Assembly: GCA_029216955.1 (NCBI GenBank)
Contig: JANAVB010015627.1
Span: forward strand, 1 to 64,000
Origin: Iris pallida
Taxonomy: Eukaryota > Streptophyta > Magnoliopsida > Asparagales > Iridaceae
Reading direction: 5' to 3'
Length of the DNA: 64,000 bases
Shown here: one piece after another, positions 29,603 through 42,070 of the stretch
Position numbering within the stretch: the first letter of the stretch is position 1
Layout: each line of letters opens with the position of its first letter
Program-made: the position numbers and the translations under genes
Notes under the pieces: model-generated
Databases searched by the model: none
What the model was told of the DNA's origin: nothing
Seen by the model: only the letters and a program-made list of their open reading frames with translations

Positions 29603-30354
29603 TATATTACAAACATAGACTCCTCCTTGATCCTGACTCTGAATTTGTTCAAAGAATGTTGAAGGAGCACCATGACAATCTACAGGGAGGGCATTCTGGA
29701 GTGGAGAAGACCTTACACAGGCTAATGAGAGTTTGCTATTGGAAAGGTATGAAGAAAGCAGTCAATTCTTATGTTCAATCATGTGAAATTTGTCAAAAGA
29801 ACAAAGGGGAAAATGTGACACCCGCAGGGATCTTACAACCCCTACCCATTCCTGAAAAAGTTTGGGAGGACTTATCCCTAGATTTCATTGAGGGTCTACC
29901 CCTTAGCCATCACAAAACAATCATAATGGTTGTAGTTGACAGACTTTCTAAATATATACATATTTGCTCTTAGCCATCCTTACACAGCAGCAGATGTAGC
30001 TCAAATATTCTTGGAAGGAGTCTTCAAACTACATGGCATGCCTAGGTCTATGGTTTCAGATAGGGACCCCATATTCACTAGTCAGTTCTGGAAGGAGTTC
30101 TTCAAGTTACAAGGAACCCAGCTGAAGTACAGTACTGCCTATCACCCACAATCAGATGGTCAAACAGAGGTAACAAATCGATGCATTGAAGGGTACTTGA
30201 GATGCTTCTGTGGTCATAAACCCAAGGAGTGGAGTAAGTTCCTAGTGTGGGCAGAATTTTGGTTCAATACCAACTGGCATTCTGCCACAAAATTACCCCA
30301 TTTGAAGTAGTTTATGGTAGAGAACCTCCTCACATACTCACTTATGTTCCAGAT
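29551..30354 (+). pseudogene. Element A integrase (broken)
   Basis: The HHCC zinc domain is visible (HHDNLQGGHSGVEKTLHRL then CEICQK). The catalytic core has DLSLDFIEGLP and, after a frame change near 29950, [17 protein letters not shown] and [15 protein letters not shown] stop occurs at 30308, shortly before element B inserts at 30355. The domain continues at 41035. Confidence 0.85.
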
Positions 30355-33300
30355 TGTCACGACCCGCACCCACTGTGAGGGTACGAGAACGTAACAACGC
30401 CCAGCCTACGCCGCAGTGTCGGCGGTAGAACGCTGTTCTAGGTCATGAACTATAACTTAACATAATGTGAATACTCTCCATAAGGAGGCCAACACAGAGG
30501 TACAACTCAATCACAATCTAAGGAAGAATATAGCACGATGAAATAGATAAGAAAATCCTCAACTGAGGTACAACAGAAATGAAATACAAGTCTCAACATC
30601 TCTACAACTCTGAAAATAAAGACAACAGCTAAACATAAAAAGAGGAACAATCTAAGCTATCTACACTATGCAAGGTATCATCCTGAGCAGCTGCCTGAAC
30701 CCCAGGGGTCCAGGTCGCGAGTGTCAACTAGGCAAGCTCCAAGTAAGGGGGTGCAGGGTTCCTCATCATCCTCTGTAAAATTTTCAACAGGTCCAGTCAG
30801 GACGGGAGCGAGCACAGTACATCTCAACAGTTCATAGCAGGTTAGAAAATAATCATGCAGTAAAGTAAGATATAGATACTGAAGAATTGCAGTATGTAAA
30901 CAGAGAGAGAACTGTAATAGAAATATCTACTATACATAGAGAACTAATAGTGACTAGTGAGTCAGAGTAAAATATAAACATGTGAATGGCATAGAGGTTC
31001 ATGACTACAGCTAAGAGAGTGGTTCATGACTACAGCTACTTGGATAATATTCACATGTCTATTTCCACTCCCCCATCCCAATCGATACACAAAGATCTAT
31101 TCAAGTTATGTTAAGGTTCGTGAAACTTCACATGGCTCATAAAATGAGTGGTACGTGAAGGTGATTCATGGGGGCTCTGTGAACATGAGAGTACATGTCA
31201 CAGGCGGTTCGTGAATCAGAGGAAGCATAGAGATACGTGATGATTCGTGAAACGCACAAAACATGCTGTATCCGATGCTCCCGAGGGGGATAACATCTCA
31301 TGAAAAGATCCATATAGTACCAATCCGTGTGACCAACGTGACAGTATCAAGTAAAGTAATTTAAAGCAGGAAAATAATTCTAAACATGATATGAAATGAT
31401 CAGAGAATGTACTCGTCTCGTATCTGAATATCTGAAGTAATATACTGTCCGAGGAGAGGTTTGGCTCCTAATCAGAACAGAACAGTCACATCAAGTCTAA
31501 AATGATATAATGAAGTTCTACTATGCATTCTACATGATTCTAGGTCAATCTAGGCCAAAGTCAACTCTTGGTCAACTCTAGTCAACTAGACTAGTCAAAC
31601 TAGGTCAACTAGGTCAAGTCCTAGCCCAAACAAGTCTAACAAGTCTCACTAGGCCTAACCAAGCCTAGTCTAGTAATCACACACCAATCACAAGCTATAC
31701 AAGCCAAACACAAGCACATATCAAGGCACATCCTATTCATGCATATTCAACATTATATCTATATAAAAGAGGAAGGAACTAACATGTAAGCTATGTGTGT
31801 GTGTGAACATGGATGTGTATATGAGAAGAGAACCCAACACAAGGCCATATATCCTTGAACCCACATATAGACATATCTATATACACATATATGTATATAA
31901 CATAGAAATCTCTATTCATCCATTAACATATTTACATATATACATTCATACATATAGATTTAGAGAGAGATTAAGGTATACATGTGTGTGTAAATAGGAC
32001 ATACAAACAATGTGTGTGTATATAGAGTTTAGATAGGTGTCAAAGTAACTAGGTACTTGTGTGTGTGGGAGATGTGTGAGAGTGTTGAATGTGTTTAGCT
32101 ATGTAGTGTGATAGGAAATATATATGAGATTGACAGTTAATATGAAATTATATTGACAGTGACATTTAGATAACAGTTATCAGTCAAAAGCATTTGTTAA
32201 ACTAACAATTAAATATGTAAAGAACTGAGGATAACTCAGTGACTCAGGATCTAGGTGACAGGACAGCAGGGTGATAACAATGCAGGACAAATGAAAAAAA
32301 ACAGTGTATACATAAGAATATAGGTGACATTGGCTTCAGGTTTTGTGTAGAGATGTGAGTATGTGTGAACCATCAATGTGGTTCACAGGATTCCATTCTA
32401 TTGTAATCAAATAATAGGGCTTAACAAGAATCTCAGGTTTTACAAGCCTCCATTCTCAGTTATCATTACAACTAAACTCAGTTTTAAAGGAAACCCAAAA
32501 CAAAATGAACTAACAACCTAAAATAACTAAGCTACCCATATACATATATATCTCAATACATTATATAATACATATGGAAAGAGGGGGCACATGAATTCAA
32601 ATGTGTGGGTGTGTGAGGCTGTGAAACAATGTGACAGTGTCAAGAAAGCAGGGCCTGATCAGCCTGGAAACAGTGCACAGGTTTTAGGAAAATCAGTATA
32701 GGCTAAAACAAATATACACATATGTGTGTCTCAGGAATACAGTTTAAGCAGTGTAACAGTTGAGTGTGGCACAGGGTATGTGAATGTGTCAACATGCTCA
32801 TTCTCAGATTTCCAACCTGGGAATAACTCAGGTTATATTTATTGACAGGGAACACAATTGGTAAAAAAGAGAAATCTCACTAACAGTTAATTCCAATGAA
32901 CCCTCCTTCATTCAGTTTAAAAAGAAAAGAAGAGTGAACAATCTATTTCAGTTTCAGTTTAAATAAAGAAAAGGAAGTCAACATATTAACACTCACTTAG
33001 AACTCAGGTTTAATACTCATAGGAAAATCAGCACTAACAATGAAAACCAGTTTTTTTAAATAGAAGAACCCAATGTTGCAATGAAATGGGAAGGAAAAAT
33101 CAGTATGGCTATCATAGGAAATCTGATTAATATGAAATCTGGAAATCAGTAGACACACTAGGAAAATAGTGAAATATATCATTCAAGGGTTCAATTTGAA
33201 ACTAGAAATAACAGGAGTACATTTTAAAGGGAATGAAATCAGTTCATGTATCAGCCATCTCAGGTTAAATAGGAAATCAATCCTATCCATTCGAATCCAA

Positions 33301-34795
33301 CACCAATGCTAAATTTCCATTTTCAGCTCAAAAGCCCATATTTGGATTGCAAAATTCAATAATAGGAAGCACAGATATGTGAGAGTAATTTACAGTTGAA
33401 AAACATTGATAACAAGGATTAATAGCTCAGGAAATTGAAAGAAAAACAATGTATCAACATGTATCAGATCCTGTGAATAGTTAACATGCCAATCAACCCA
33501 ATTCGAACCATCCTTCCACATTAAACCCACCCCAATCATGTAAGTTAATCTAATATAGTTTATACATTATATTTAGATTAATATGACAATTAAATTCACT
33601 ATTTAGTTCATTAAAACTGAAATGAAAACAGAAAACAATCAATGCACTGACACACGTACAGTGCAAAATCAGTGCACACACGATTTCGTGTCCGACACGA
33701 CACGAGGACCCGCAAGACTTTGGGAGCCTCGTGTCAGTCGTGGACACACATGTGTCGAATCTCGAGGGTCGAAGTGTAGTGTGCACTGCACACCAAGCCC
33801 CGAGTAGCAGGGCATTAAACCTGCCAGCGCGCGTGTGTGGGCACCGCGCATCCACGCGTCTGTGGCGACACGACGCGACACAGAGCGTGCTCAGTGCACA
33901 AGAAATCCATAAGCGAGGTGGAGACCTAGCTTTCTATTCAAACACAATCCACAAAATCAAACGAAATGCCCTTTGAGGCATTTCGTCGAACATAATCAAA
34001 CACACGCTGATACGTGTCCAATACGGACACGAAAAGAGTCCAAAACCTAGGGTTAGCCTACCCTACAGTTGGGTGAGGGCTAGGGCTTCCTAAAAATGAT
34101 TTTTACCCGAATTTAAGGGCATTAAATAGGATTATACCTATAGGTGTTCAATCTCCCAAAAAGCTCCAAAGAGAAGGATCCTTCAAACCACCAAAAGCTC
34201 TCCAAATTGTTTTCTCCCTGTCAAAAATTATTACCAACAGCAAGAACACAAGATTTAGAGCCTAATGCGATTCGTTTGAGGGAAAAAGGACTTGAAATGG
34301 ATTTATTATGAATTTGTGAAGATGGAACTTACCCTTTCTAAAAACTTGCATAAACCCTAAGAAAGAGGCTAGCCCTAATTCCTAGGAGAATATATATAGA
34401 GGGGAGGGCTGTCTCTTGGCTGGCCATAGGGCCTAGGACTAGGGTTTTGGCTAGTTGGTTGAGTCCTAATTGATTTAAGTCATGATTATGACTTGTGACT
34501 TCACAAGCCATTCTTAGACCAAACTAATTCCTAATTTCACCAAATTAATCCCAATGAGTTCATCCTCATGAACTTAAGTCAACCTAGGTTCTCAAATCCT
34601 AATCTTTAGTCAAGACCTAGGTTAGCCACTAGGTTAGTCTACAAGGTCAACTTAAGTCAAAGTCTCTAGAACACCAAAATAATTATTCTAAAATCACTCA
34701 AAATCACATTAATTATAAATAATAATAATTCAAATTAAATTCTAAAATTTTGAAAATGACCAAAATACCCTCATTTGGAAAAACTGGGTGTTACA
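30355..34795 (-). repeat. Element B 3' LTR (left)
   Basis: Plus-strand start TGTCACGACCCGCACCC, end ACTGGGTGTTACA. On the minus strand a TATA-like CTATATATATTC lies near 34393, which leaves a U3 of only about 400 bp and an R/U5 of about 4 kb. Short frames inside it are not genes: they lack domains and differ between the two LTRs. Confidence 0.9.
33961..33986 (-). other. Conserved LTR hairpin, element B left
   Basis: A perfect 10-bp stem ACGAAATGCC/GGCATTTCGT with loop CTTTGA. A second stem CGTGTCC/GGACACG follows at 34013-34031. It lies downstream of the minus-strand TATA, so it would be in RNA. Confidence 0.7.
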
Positions 34796-35072
34796 ATCCT
34801 ACCCACCTTATAAAATTTCGTCCTCGAAATTAAGATGGTAGCAGGCCTTCTAGGTTAAACCCCCAGCAATCATAGTCTCAGAATCTACCTTAATCATACA
34901 GTTGAAAAGTGTAACCTATGGGGTCATGGCATGCAATATCAGTCTGTGGTCTCTTCTAGTTATACCAACCATGCTACAGTACTAGGCAATCACAAGGTAT
35001 CAAAACATACAAGCAAGGGATGCATCAAAATTCTCAAAAAGGAATACTAAGGTTAGGTCAACTCACCTCCAG
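34796..35072. other. Element B 3' internal end
   Basis: On the minus strand it contains AATTTCGAGGACGAAATTTT, the conserved end of chromovirus pol, and the purine-rich AAGGTGGGTAGGAT next to the LTR (polypurine tract). The pol body itself is deleted. Confidence 0.65.
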
Positions 35073-35792
35073 CTAGGTCTGAGAACCAGAACTCCCTCCT
35101 GGAAGCAGGACCCTGGTTGGGGCAGGTATAGCAGGGCAGTGCTGCATCCAGTGTGCAGCTGAACCACAGATTAGGCACAATCCTAGTCTCTTTCTACAGT
35201 TGTTCCACTTGTGTCCAGACTTCTCGCAGTAGGCACAGATAGGCTCCGGCTCAGCTGGCCTCTGCTGGACAGGAGACTGGCATGATGATATAGGCTGGAT
35301 AAATGGGTACTCCTCAGACTCTGGGTAGGACTGGGTACTTCTCCTCGCCCTCTTGGAGCTAGGCTCTCCTCCTAGAAGCACAGAGTCCCGCAAACGTAGC
35401 AACCTCTGGATTTGCTCCCTCATGGCCTCCTCATGAACTCTCTGTGACTCCATCAATCTTTCTTGGAAAAATGCAAACACCTGGCTGCATCAAGTAGCAA
35501 ACCCCCGGGTGGTACAGTATGGAGCAGAGGGTAGGGAAGGGCTTTCGGTCTCAGGCAAATCCGTAGCTCTCTCCTGAACGACATGAGATGAAGGAAGACT
35601 CTCTGGCGAGGCTACCACTATCTCCTCAATGGCAGGAGGTGCCACCACTCCCTGATCAGATAGAGGGATAACTATCTCCTGAACAGTAGAAGGTGGAGGC
35701 ACGCTCTCATAGCTGCAGCTGCTCTCAGGCGACGGGCTCGGGTCATGGGTGCCATACTGAAAGAAAGAGAAAGGAAATAAAATATAACTCAA
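35073..35792 (-). pseudogene. Element B nucleocapsid-like gag remnant
   Basis: Two minus-strand frames (35792-35490 and 35480-35073) are in register and separated by a single stop. The first is acidic, low-complexity and Pro/Ser-rich. The second begins with a charged helix (FFQERLMESQRVHEEA), then a basic patch. It ends with two zinc knuckles: CAYCEKSGHKWNNC and CLICGSAAHWMQHC, both C-x2-C-x4-H-x4-C. I see no capsid core, protease, RT or integrase. Nucleocapsid knuckles bind genomic RNA. Keeping only this part in a non-autonomous element is notable. Whether it is translated is unknown. Confidence 0.75.
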
Positions 35793-36579
35793 TCATCAAG
35801 GCTGAAAAACTAGTAAATATCAACAAAGGAGAACTAGCTACAAGAATTACTATTTAAAGCCAGGCTATACTATCATTCCTAAGACAAGGGCCTAATCACA
35901 AGTCATCAAATCATCACACTAAGAAAGAACAACATATGCATAAGCTCTATAAAGCTAAGAAGATCTCTACTCCTAAATTATTTAATGATGGAAACAATTT
36001 ATAATAACTGGAATGAAGATAGAGACGATATATTTAAGAACCTTTCTAAGATACAATCTGATAATCATATGCGTCTGTCCAAAAATCATGATACTCAGAG
36101 TCCTCGCCACGCTAGTAAGCAAGGCTGCGATAAACGGTAGAGTACATAACAGGGGCATGCACCTCTATAATCATGTCATCTGGAATTCTCGCTATGCCGA
36201 CTAGTATAGCTGCGAGGAATTACTCTAGGTTCCATAACCAAGTAGACGTTTTACCATCCCTGTATTCCCGTCGTCATATGTTATCAGAAAAATATCGTAA
36301 CTCGGGCCATAAAAATTCATCTCGATAGGAAAATCAAATCAACAACGATCCGACAAAATCAAATTCGATAATCAAGGAGTGAGAGCAACAAAGCAAGGGA
36401 AATGATTCAAATTGAAGTTTAATAAGATTCTCAAGGGTCGTCCCAGGAATCTTTCAAGGAATCCTAACAGTGATTGAGTACCTTCAAAATATGTATCCTA
36501 ATCCTACTGTAGGCTGTAGTGATACTCTAGTTCGAATACCACTACATAAACTCGACCTGCATGGGCTACCACTAAAATG
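35793..36579. other. Element B 5' untranslated leader
   Basis: AT-rich minus-strand leader between the 5' LTR and the gag remnant. Next to the LTR the minus strand reads TAGTGGTAGCCCATGCAGG, and further on TAGTGGTATTCGAACTAGAG. Either TGGTA word could be the primer site, but neither matches initiator tRNA-Met fully. Confidence 0.5.
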
Positions 36580-39500
36580 TGTCACGACCCGCACCCACTG
36601 TGAGGGTACGAGAACGTAACAACGCCCAGCCTACGCCGCAGTGTCGGCGGTAGAACGCTGTTCTAGGTCATGAACTATAACTTAACATAATATGAATACT
36701 CTCCATAAGGAGGCCAACACAGAGGTACAACTCAATCACAATCTAAGGTAGAATATAGCACGATGAAATAGATAAGAAAATCCTTAACTGAGGTACAACA
36801 AAAATGAAATACAAGTCTCAACATCTCTACAACTCTGAAAATAAAGACAACAACTAAACATAAAAAGAGGAACAATCTAAGCTATCTACACTATACAAGG
36901 TATCATCCTGAGCAGCTGCCTGAACCTCCCCAGGGGTCCAGGTCGCGAGTGTCAACTAGGCAAGCTCCAAGTAAGGGGGTGCAGGGTTCCTCATCATCCT
37001 CTGTAAAATTTTAACAGGTCCAGTCAGGACGGGAGCGAGCACAGTACATCTCAACAGTTCATAGCAGGTTAGAAAATATAATCATGCAGTAAAGTAAGAT
37101 ATAGATACTGAAGGAATTACAGTATGTAAACAGAGAGAGAACTGTAATAGAAATATCTACTGTACATAGAGAACTAATAGTGACTAGTGAGTCAGAGTAA
37201 AATATAAACATGTGAATGGCATAGGAGTTTCATGACTACAGCTAAGAGAGTGGTTCATGACTACAGCTACTTGGATAATATTCACACGTCTATTTCCACT
37301 CCCCCATCCCCAATCCATACACAATGATGTTCAAGTTATGTTAAGGTTCGTAAAACTTCACATGGCTCATAAAATGAGTGGCACGTGAAGGTGATTCATG
37401 GGGGCTCTGTGAACATGAGAGTATATGTGTCACAGGCGGTTCGTGAATCAGAGGAAGCATAGAGATACGTGATGATTCGTGAAACGCACAAAACATGCTG
37501 TATCCGATGCTCCCGAGGGGGATAATATCTCATGAAAAGATCCATATAGTACCAATCCGTGTGACCAACATGACAGTATCAAGTAAAGTAATTTAAAGCC
37601 GGAAAATAATTCTAAACAGGATATGAAATGATCAGAGAATGTACTCGCCTCGTATCTGAATGTCTGAAGTAATATACTGTCCGAGGAGAGGTGTCTGGCT
37701 CCTAATCAGAACAGCACAAGTCACATCAAGTCTAAAATGATATAATGAAGTTCTACTATACATTCTACATGATTCTAGGTCAATCTAGGCCAAAGTCAAC
37801 TCTTGGTCAACTCTAGTCAACTAGACTAGTCAAACTAGGTCAACTAGGTCAAGTCCTAGCCCAAACAAGTCTAATAAGTCTCACTAGGCCTAACCAAGCC
37901 TAGTCTAGCAATCACACACCAATCACAAGGCTATACAAGCCAAACACAAGCACATATCAAGGCACATCCTATTCATGCATATTCAACATTATATCTATAA
38001 AAAGAGGAAGGAACTAACATGTAAGCTATGTGTGTGTGAACATGGATGTGTATATGAGAAGAGAACCCAACACAAGGCCATATATCCTTGAACCCACATA
38101 TAGACATATCTATATACACATATATGTATAACATAGGAAATCTCTATTCATCACATTAACATATTTACATATATACATTCATACATATAGATTTAGAGAG
38201 AGATTAAGGTATACATGTGTGTGTAAATAGGACATACAAACAATGGTGTGTATATAGAGTTTAGATAGGTGTCAAAGTAACTAGGTACTTGTGTGTGTGG
38301 GAGATGTGTGAGAGTGTTGAATGTGTTTAGCTATATAGTGTGATAGGAAATATATATGAGATTGACAGTTAATATAAAATTATATTGACAGTGACATTTA
38401 GATAACAGTTATCAGTCAAAAGCATTTGTTAAACTAACAATTAAATATGTAAAGAACTGAGGATAACTCAGTGACTCAGGATTCTAGGTGACAGGACAGC
38501 AGGGTGATAACAATGTGCAGGACAAATGAAAAAAAATAGTGTATACATAAGAATATAGGTGACATTGGCTTCAGGTTTTGTGTAGAGATGTGAGTATGTG
38601 TGAACCATCAATGTGGTTCACAGGATTCCATTCTATTGTAATCAAATAATAGGGCTTAACAAGAATCTCAGGTTTTACAAGCCTCCATTCTCAGTTATCA
38701 TTACAACTAAACTCAGTTTTAAAGGAAACCCAAAACAAATGAACTAACAACCTAAAATAACTAAGCTACCCATATACACATATATATCTCAATACATTAT
38801 ATATACATATGGAAAGTGAGGGGGCACATGAATTCAAATGTGTGTGGGTGTGTGAGGCTGTGAAACAATGTGACAGTGTCAAGAAAGCAGGGCCTGATCA
38901 GCCTGGAAACAGTGCACAGGTTTTAGGAAAATTAGTATAGGCTAAAACAAATATACACATATGTGTGTCTCAGGAATACAGTTTAAGCAGTGTAACAGTT
39001 GAGTGTGGCACAGGGTATGTGAATGTGTCAACATGCTCATTCTCAGATTTCCAACCTGGGAATAACTCAGGTTATATTTATTGACAGGGAACACAATTGG
39101 TAAAAGAAGAGAAATCTCAGCTAACAGTTAATTCCAATGAACCCTCCTTCATTCAGTTTAAAAAGAAAAGAAGAGTGAACAATCTATTTCAGTTTCAGTT
39201 TAAAGAAAGAAAAGGGAAGTCAACATATTAACACTCACTTAGAACTCAGGTTTAATACTCATAGGAAAATCAGCACTAACAATGAAAACCAAGTTTTTTT
39301 AAATAGAAGAACCCAATGTTGCAATGAAATGGGAAGGAAAAATCAGTATAGGCTATCATAGGAAATCAGTGATTAATCATGAAATCTGGAAATCAGTAGA
39401 CACACTAGGAAAACAGTGAAATATATCATTCAAGGGTTCAATTTGAAACTAGAAATAACAGGAGTACATTTTAAAGGGAATGAAATCAGTTCATGTATCA

Positions 39501-41034
39501 GCCATCTCAGGTTAAATAGGAAATCAATCCTATCCATTCGAATCCAACACCAATGCTAAATTTCCATTTTCAGCTCAAAAGCCCATTTGGATTGCAAAAT
39601 TCAATAATAGGAAGCAACAGATATGTGAGAGTAATTTACAGTTGAAAAACAATGATAACAAGGATTAATAGCTCAGGAAATTGAAAGAAAAACAATGTAT
39701 CAACATGTATCAGACCCTGTGAATAGTTAACATGCCAATCAACCCAATTCGAACCATCCTTCCACATTAAACCCACCCCAATCATGTAAGTTAATCTAAT
39801 ATAGTTTATACATTATATTTAGGATTAATATGACAATTAATTCACTATTTAGTTCATTAAAACAGAAAACAATCAATGCACTGACACACGTACAGTGCAA
39901 AATCAGTGCACACACGATTTCGTGTCCGACACGACCGAGGACCCGCAAGACTTTGGAAGCCTCGTGTCAGTCGTGGATACAGCACGTGTGTTGAATCTCG
40001 AGGGTCGAAGTGTAGTGTGCACTGCACACCAAGCCCCGAGTAGCAGGGCATTAAACCTGCCAGCGCGCGTGTGTGGGCACCGCACGTCCACGCGTCTGTA
40101 GCGACACGACGCGACACAAGAGCGTACTCAGTACACAAGAAATCCATAAGCGAGGTGGAGACCTAGCTTTCTATTCAAACACAATCCACAAAATCAAACG
40201 AAATGCCCTTTGAGGCATTTCGTCGAACACAATCAAACACACGCTGATACGTGTCCAATACGGACACGAAAAGAGTCCAAAACCTAGGGTTAGCCTACCC
40301 TACAGTTGGGTGAGGGCTAGGCTTCCTAAAAATGATTTTTACCAGAATTTAAGGGCATTAAATAGGATTATACCTATAGGTGTTCAATCTCCCAAAAAGC
40401 TCAAAGAGAAGGATCCTTCAAACCACCAAAAGCTCTCCAAATTGTTTTCTCCCTGTCAAAAATTATTACCAATACAAGAACACAAGATTTAGAGCCTAAT
40501 GCGATTCGTTTGAGGGAAAAAAGACTTGAAATGGATTTATTATGAATTTGTGAAGATGGAACTTACCCCTTTCTAAAAACTTGCATAAACCCTAAGAAAG
40601 AGGCTAGCCCTAATTCCTAGGAGAATATATAGAGGGGAGGGCTATCTCTTGGCTGGCCATAGGGCCTAGGACTAGGGTTTTGGCTAGTTGGTTGAGTCCT
40701 AATTGATTTAAGTCATGATTATGACTTGTGACTTCACAAGCCATTCTTAGACCAAACTAATTCCTAATTTCACCAAATTAATCCCAATGAGTTTATCCTC
40801 ATGAACTTAAGTCAACCTAGGTTCTCAAATCCTAATCTCTTAGTCAAGACCTAGGTTAGCCACTAGGTTAGTCTACAAGGTCAACTTAAGTCAAAGTCTC
40901 TAGAACACCAAAAACAATTATTCTAAAATCACTCAAAAATTACATTAATTATAAATAATAATAATAATTCAAATTAAATTCTAAAATTTTGAAAATGACC
41001 AAAATACCCTCATTTGGAAAAACTGGGTGTTACA
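36580..41034 (-). repeat. Element B 5' LTR (right)
   Basis: Near-copy of 30355-34795 with scattered substitutions and many one- to three-base indels. On the minus strand this is the promoter-bearing 5' LTR. Confidence 0.9.
40198..40223 (-). other. Conserved LTR hairpin, element B right
   Basis: Same 10-bp stem and CTTTGA loop as 33961-33986. Confidence 0.7.
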
Positions 41035-41602
41035 CAGGTTCTGTGCAAGATAGGGAGGTGGCTGCAGCACTCATGGCTAGAGATAACACATTACAGCTAT
41101 TGAAGGACAATCTTCAGCTAGCACAAGACATGATAAAAAAGATGGTAGACTCCCACAGGACTGAGAGGATCTTCGAACATGGAGATTGGTATATCTAAAG
41201 CTACAACCCTATAGACAATCTTCTGTTGCCTACAGGAAACCTCAAAAGTTAGCCCCAAAATATTATGGCCCCTACCAGATACTTGCTAAGCTAGGGGAAG
41301 TGGCATACAAGCTCATGTTACCTGAAGGATCTCTGATACATCCTACCTTCCATGTATCCCAACTCAAAAAGCACATAAGCAGGAGAACCTCAGTTCAAAT
41401 TGGTCAACCAGGTCAGACTGAAAAACTGATTCTAGAGCCAGATTGGGTGTCAGACAGGAGGCTAGTACAAAGAAGGAACAAGGCAGCTGTGGACTTGCTT
41501 ATTCAGTGGAAGGACTGCTCTATCGAAGAAGCTCAGTGGATTCCCTATGAAGAATTCACCAAGAATTATCCTCACTTTGACCTTGAGACAAGGTCCAAAT
41601 GA
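41035..41602 (+). pseudogene. Element A integrase tail and chromodomain-like C-terminus
   Basis: Resumes after element B with SVQDREVAAALMARDNTLQL (linker helix). After a frame change near 41190 come LAPKYYGPYQILAKLGEVAY, LIHPTFHVSQLKKHI, and a chromodomain-like end (LIQWKDCSIEEAQWIPYEEF) before the stop at 41600. A chromodomain at this position defines chromoviruses and is thought to guide integration to marked chromatin. Confidence 0.85.
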
Positions 41603-41615
41603 AGAGGAGGGCAGT
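41601..41615 (+). other. Element A polypurine tract
   Basis: GAAGAGGAGGGCAGT lies directly before the 3' LTR and is the plus-strand primer site. Confidence 0.75.
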
Positions 41616-42065
41616 TGTTACATTGCCAGGAGAACCAGTGGGACTGAACGAGTATACTCAGCTGCTGTGCTCAACTGTGCCTTGAGGATCACTCCAGTAT
41701 CATAGGGTAGGTTAGTAATCATCAACAATTGTTAGTTAGCCACGTCAGGCAATTGTTAGTTAGCCACGTCAGCTCCTGCTCGTGCTCTGCATCAGAATTC
41801 TGTTGCAACAGCTGGCATGGACCTGCAAGTGGAGAGAATAATGGCTATAAATATAGAGTATGTAAGAAGACGAGATCATGTGTAATGAATTTCCTTAATT
41901 CCTACCTATAAATTTCTGAAGAACTTCTTCTTCTCAATCCAGTCTTTCTTTCTCTCTTACTTTATCTTATCCCATTCTATCAGGTTTTCTTGTATCAATG
42001 TCACAAATATCAAATTTGATCAGGTCACCTCCGTTTCCAGGAGTCCCAGGGAAGAGGACTCAACA
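41616..42065 (+). repeat. Element A 3' LTR
   Basis: Same start and end as the 5' LTR, with the same repeated word and TATA box. It differs by scattered substitutions and small indels. Followed by TTCCC (42066-42070). Confidence 0.9.
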
Positions 42066-42070
42066 TTCCC

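Larger units (their letters stand above)
30355..41034 (-). mobile_element. Element B: non-autonomous giant-LTR element in element A
   Basis: LTRs of 4441 and 4455 bp enclose only 1784 bp of internal DNA. The target duplication is CAGAT (30350-30354) versus CAGGT (41035-41039), one mismatch. Read on the minus strand, the LTR begins TGTAACACCCAG and ends GCGGGTCGTGACA. The interior encodes a short nucleocapsid-like remnant and no pol, so it depends on proteins made elsewhere (LARD-like). The LTR resembles that of element D in its ends and in large blocks. The insertion is in the integrase of element A. Confidence 0.9.
25825..42065 (+). mobile_element. Element A: Ty3/gypsy chromovirus inserted in copy 6
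   Basis: An LTR retrotransposon with 5-bp target duplication TTCCC (25820-25824 and 42066-42070). It has LTRs of 451 and 450 bp, a tRNA-iMet primer site, and gag, protease, RT, RNase H, integrase and a C-terminal chromodomain-like segment in Ty3/gypsy order. It is decayed by stops and frame changes and interrupted by element B at 30355-41034. Without B it is about 5.6 kb. The LTRs differ at roughly a dozen places by eye, so the insertion is not very recent. A Reina/Tcn-like chromovirus is likely but not proven. Confidence 0.9.

Noticed and set aside
33550..33976. Frames in the GC-rich part of element B and D LTRs (also near 39.9, 49.1 and 58.7 kb)
   Set aside because: They fall in LTR leader DNA, differ between paired LTRs and have no domain. 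CGTGTC-rich sequence keeps several frames open by chance.
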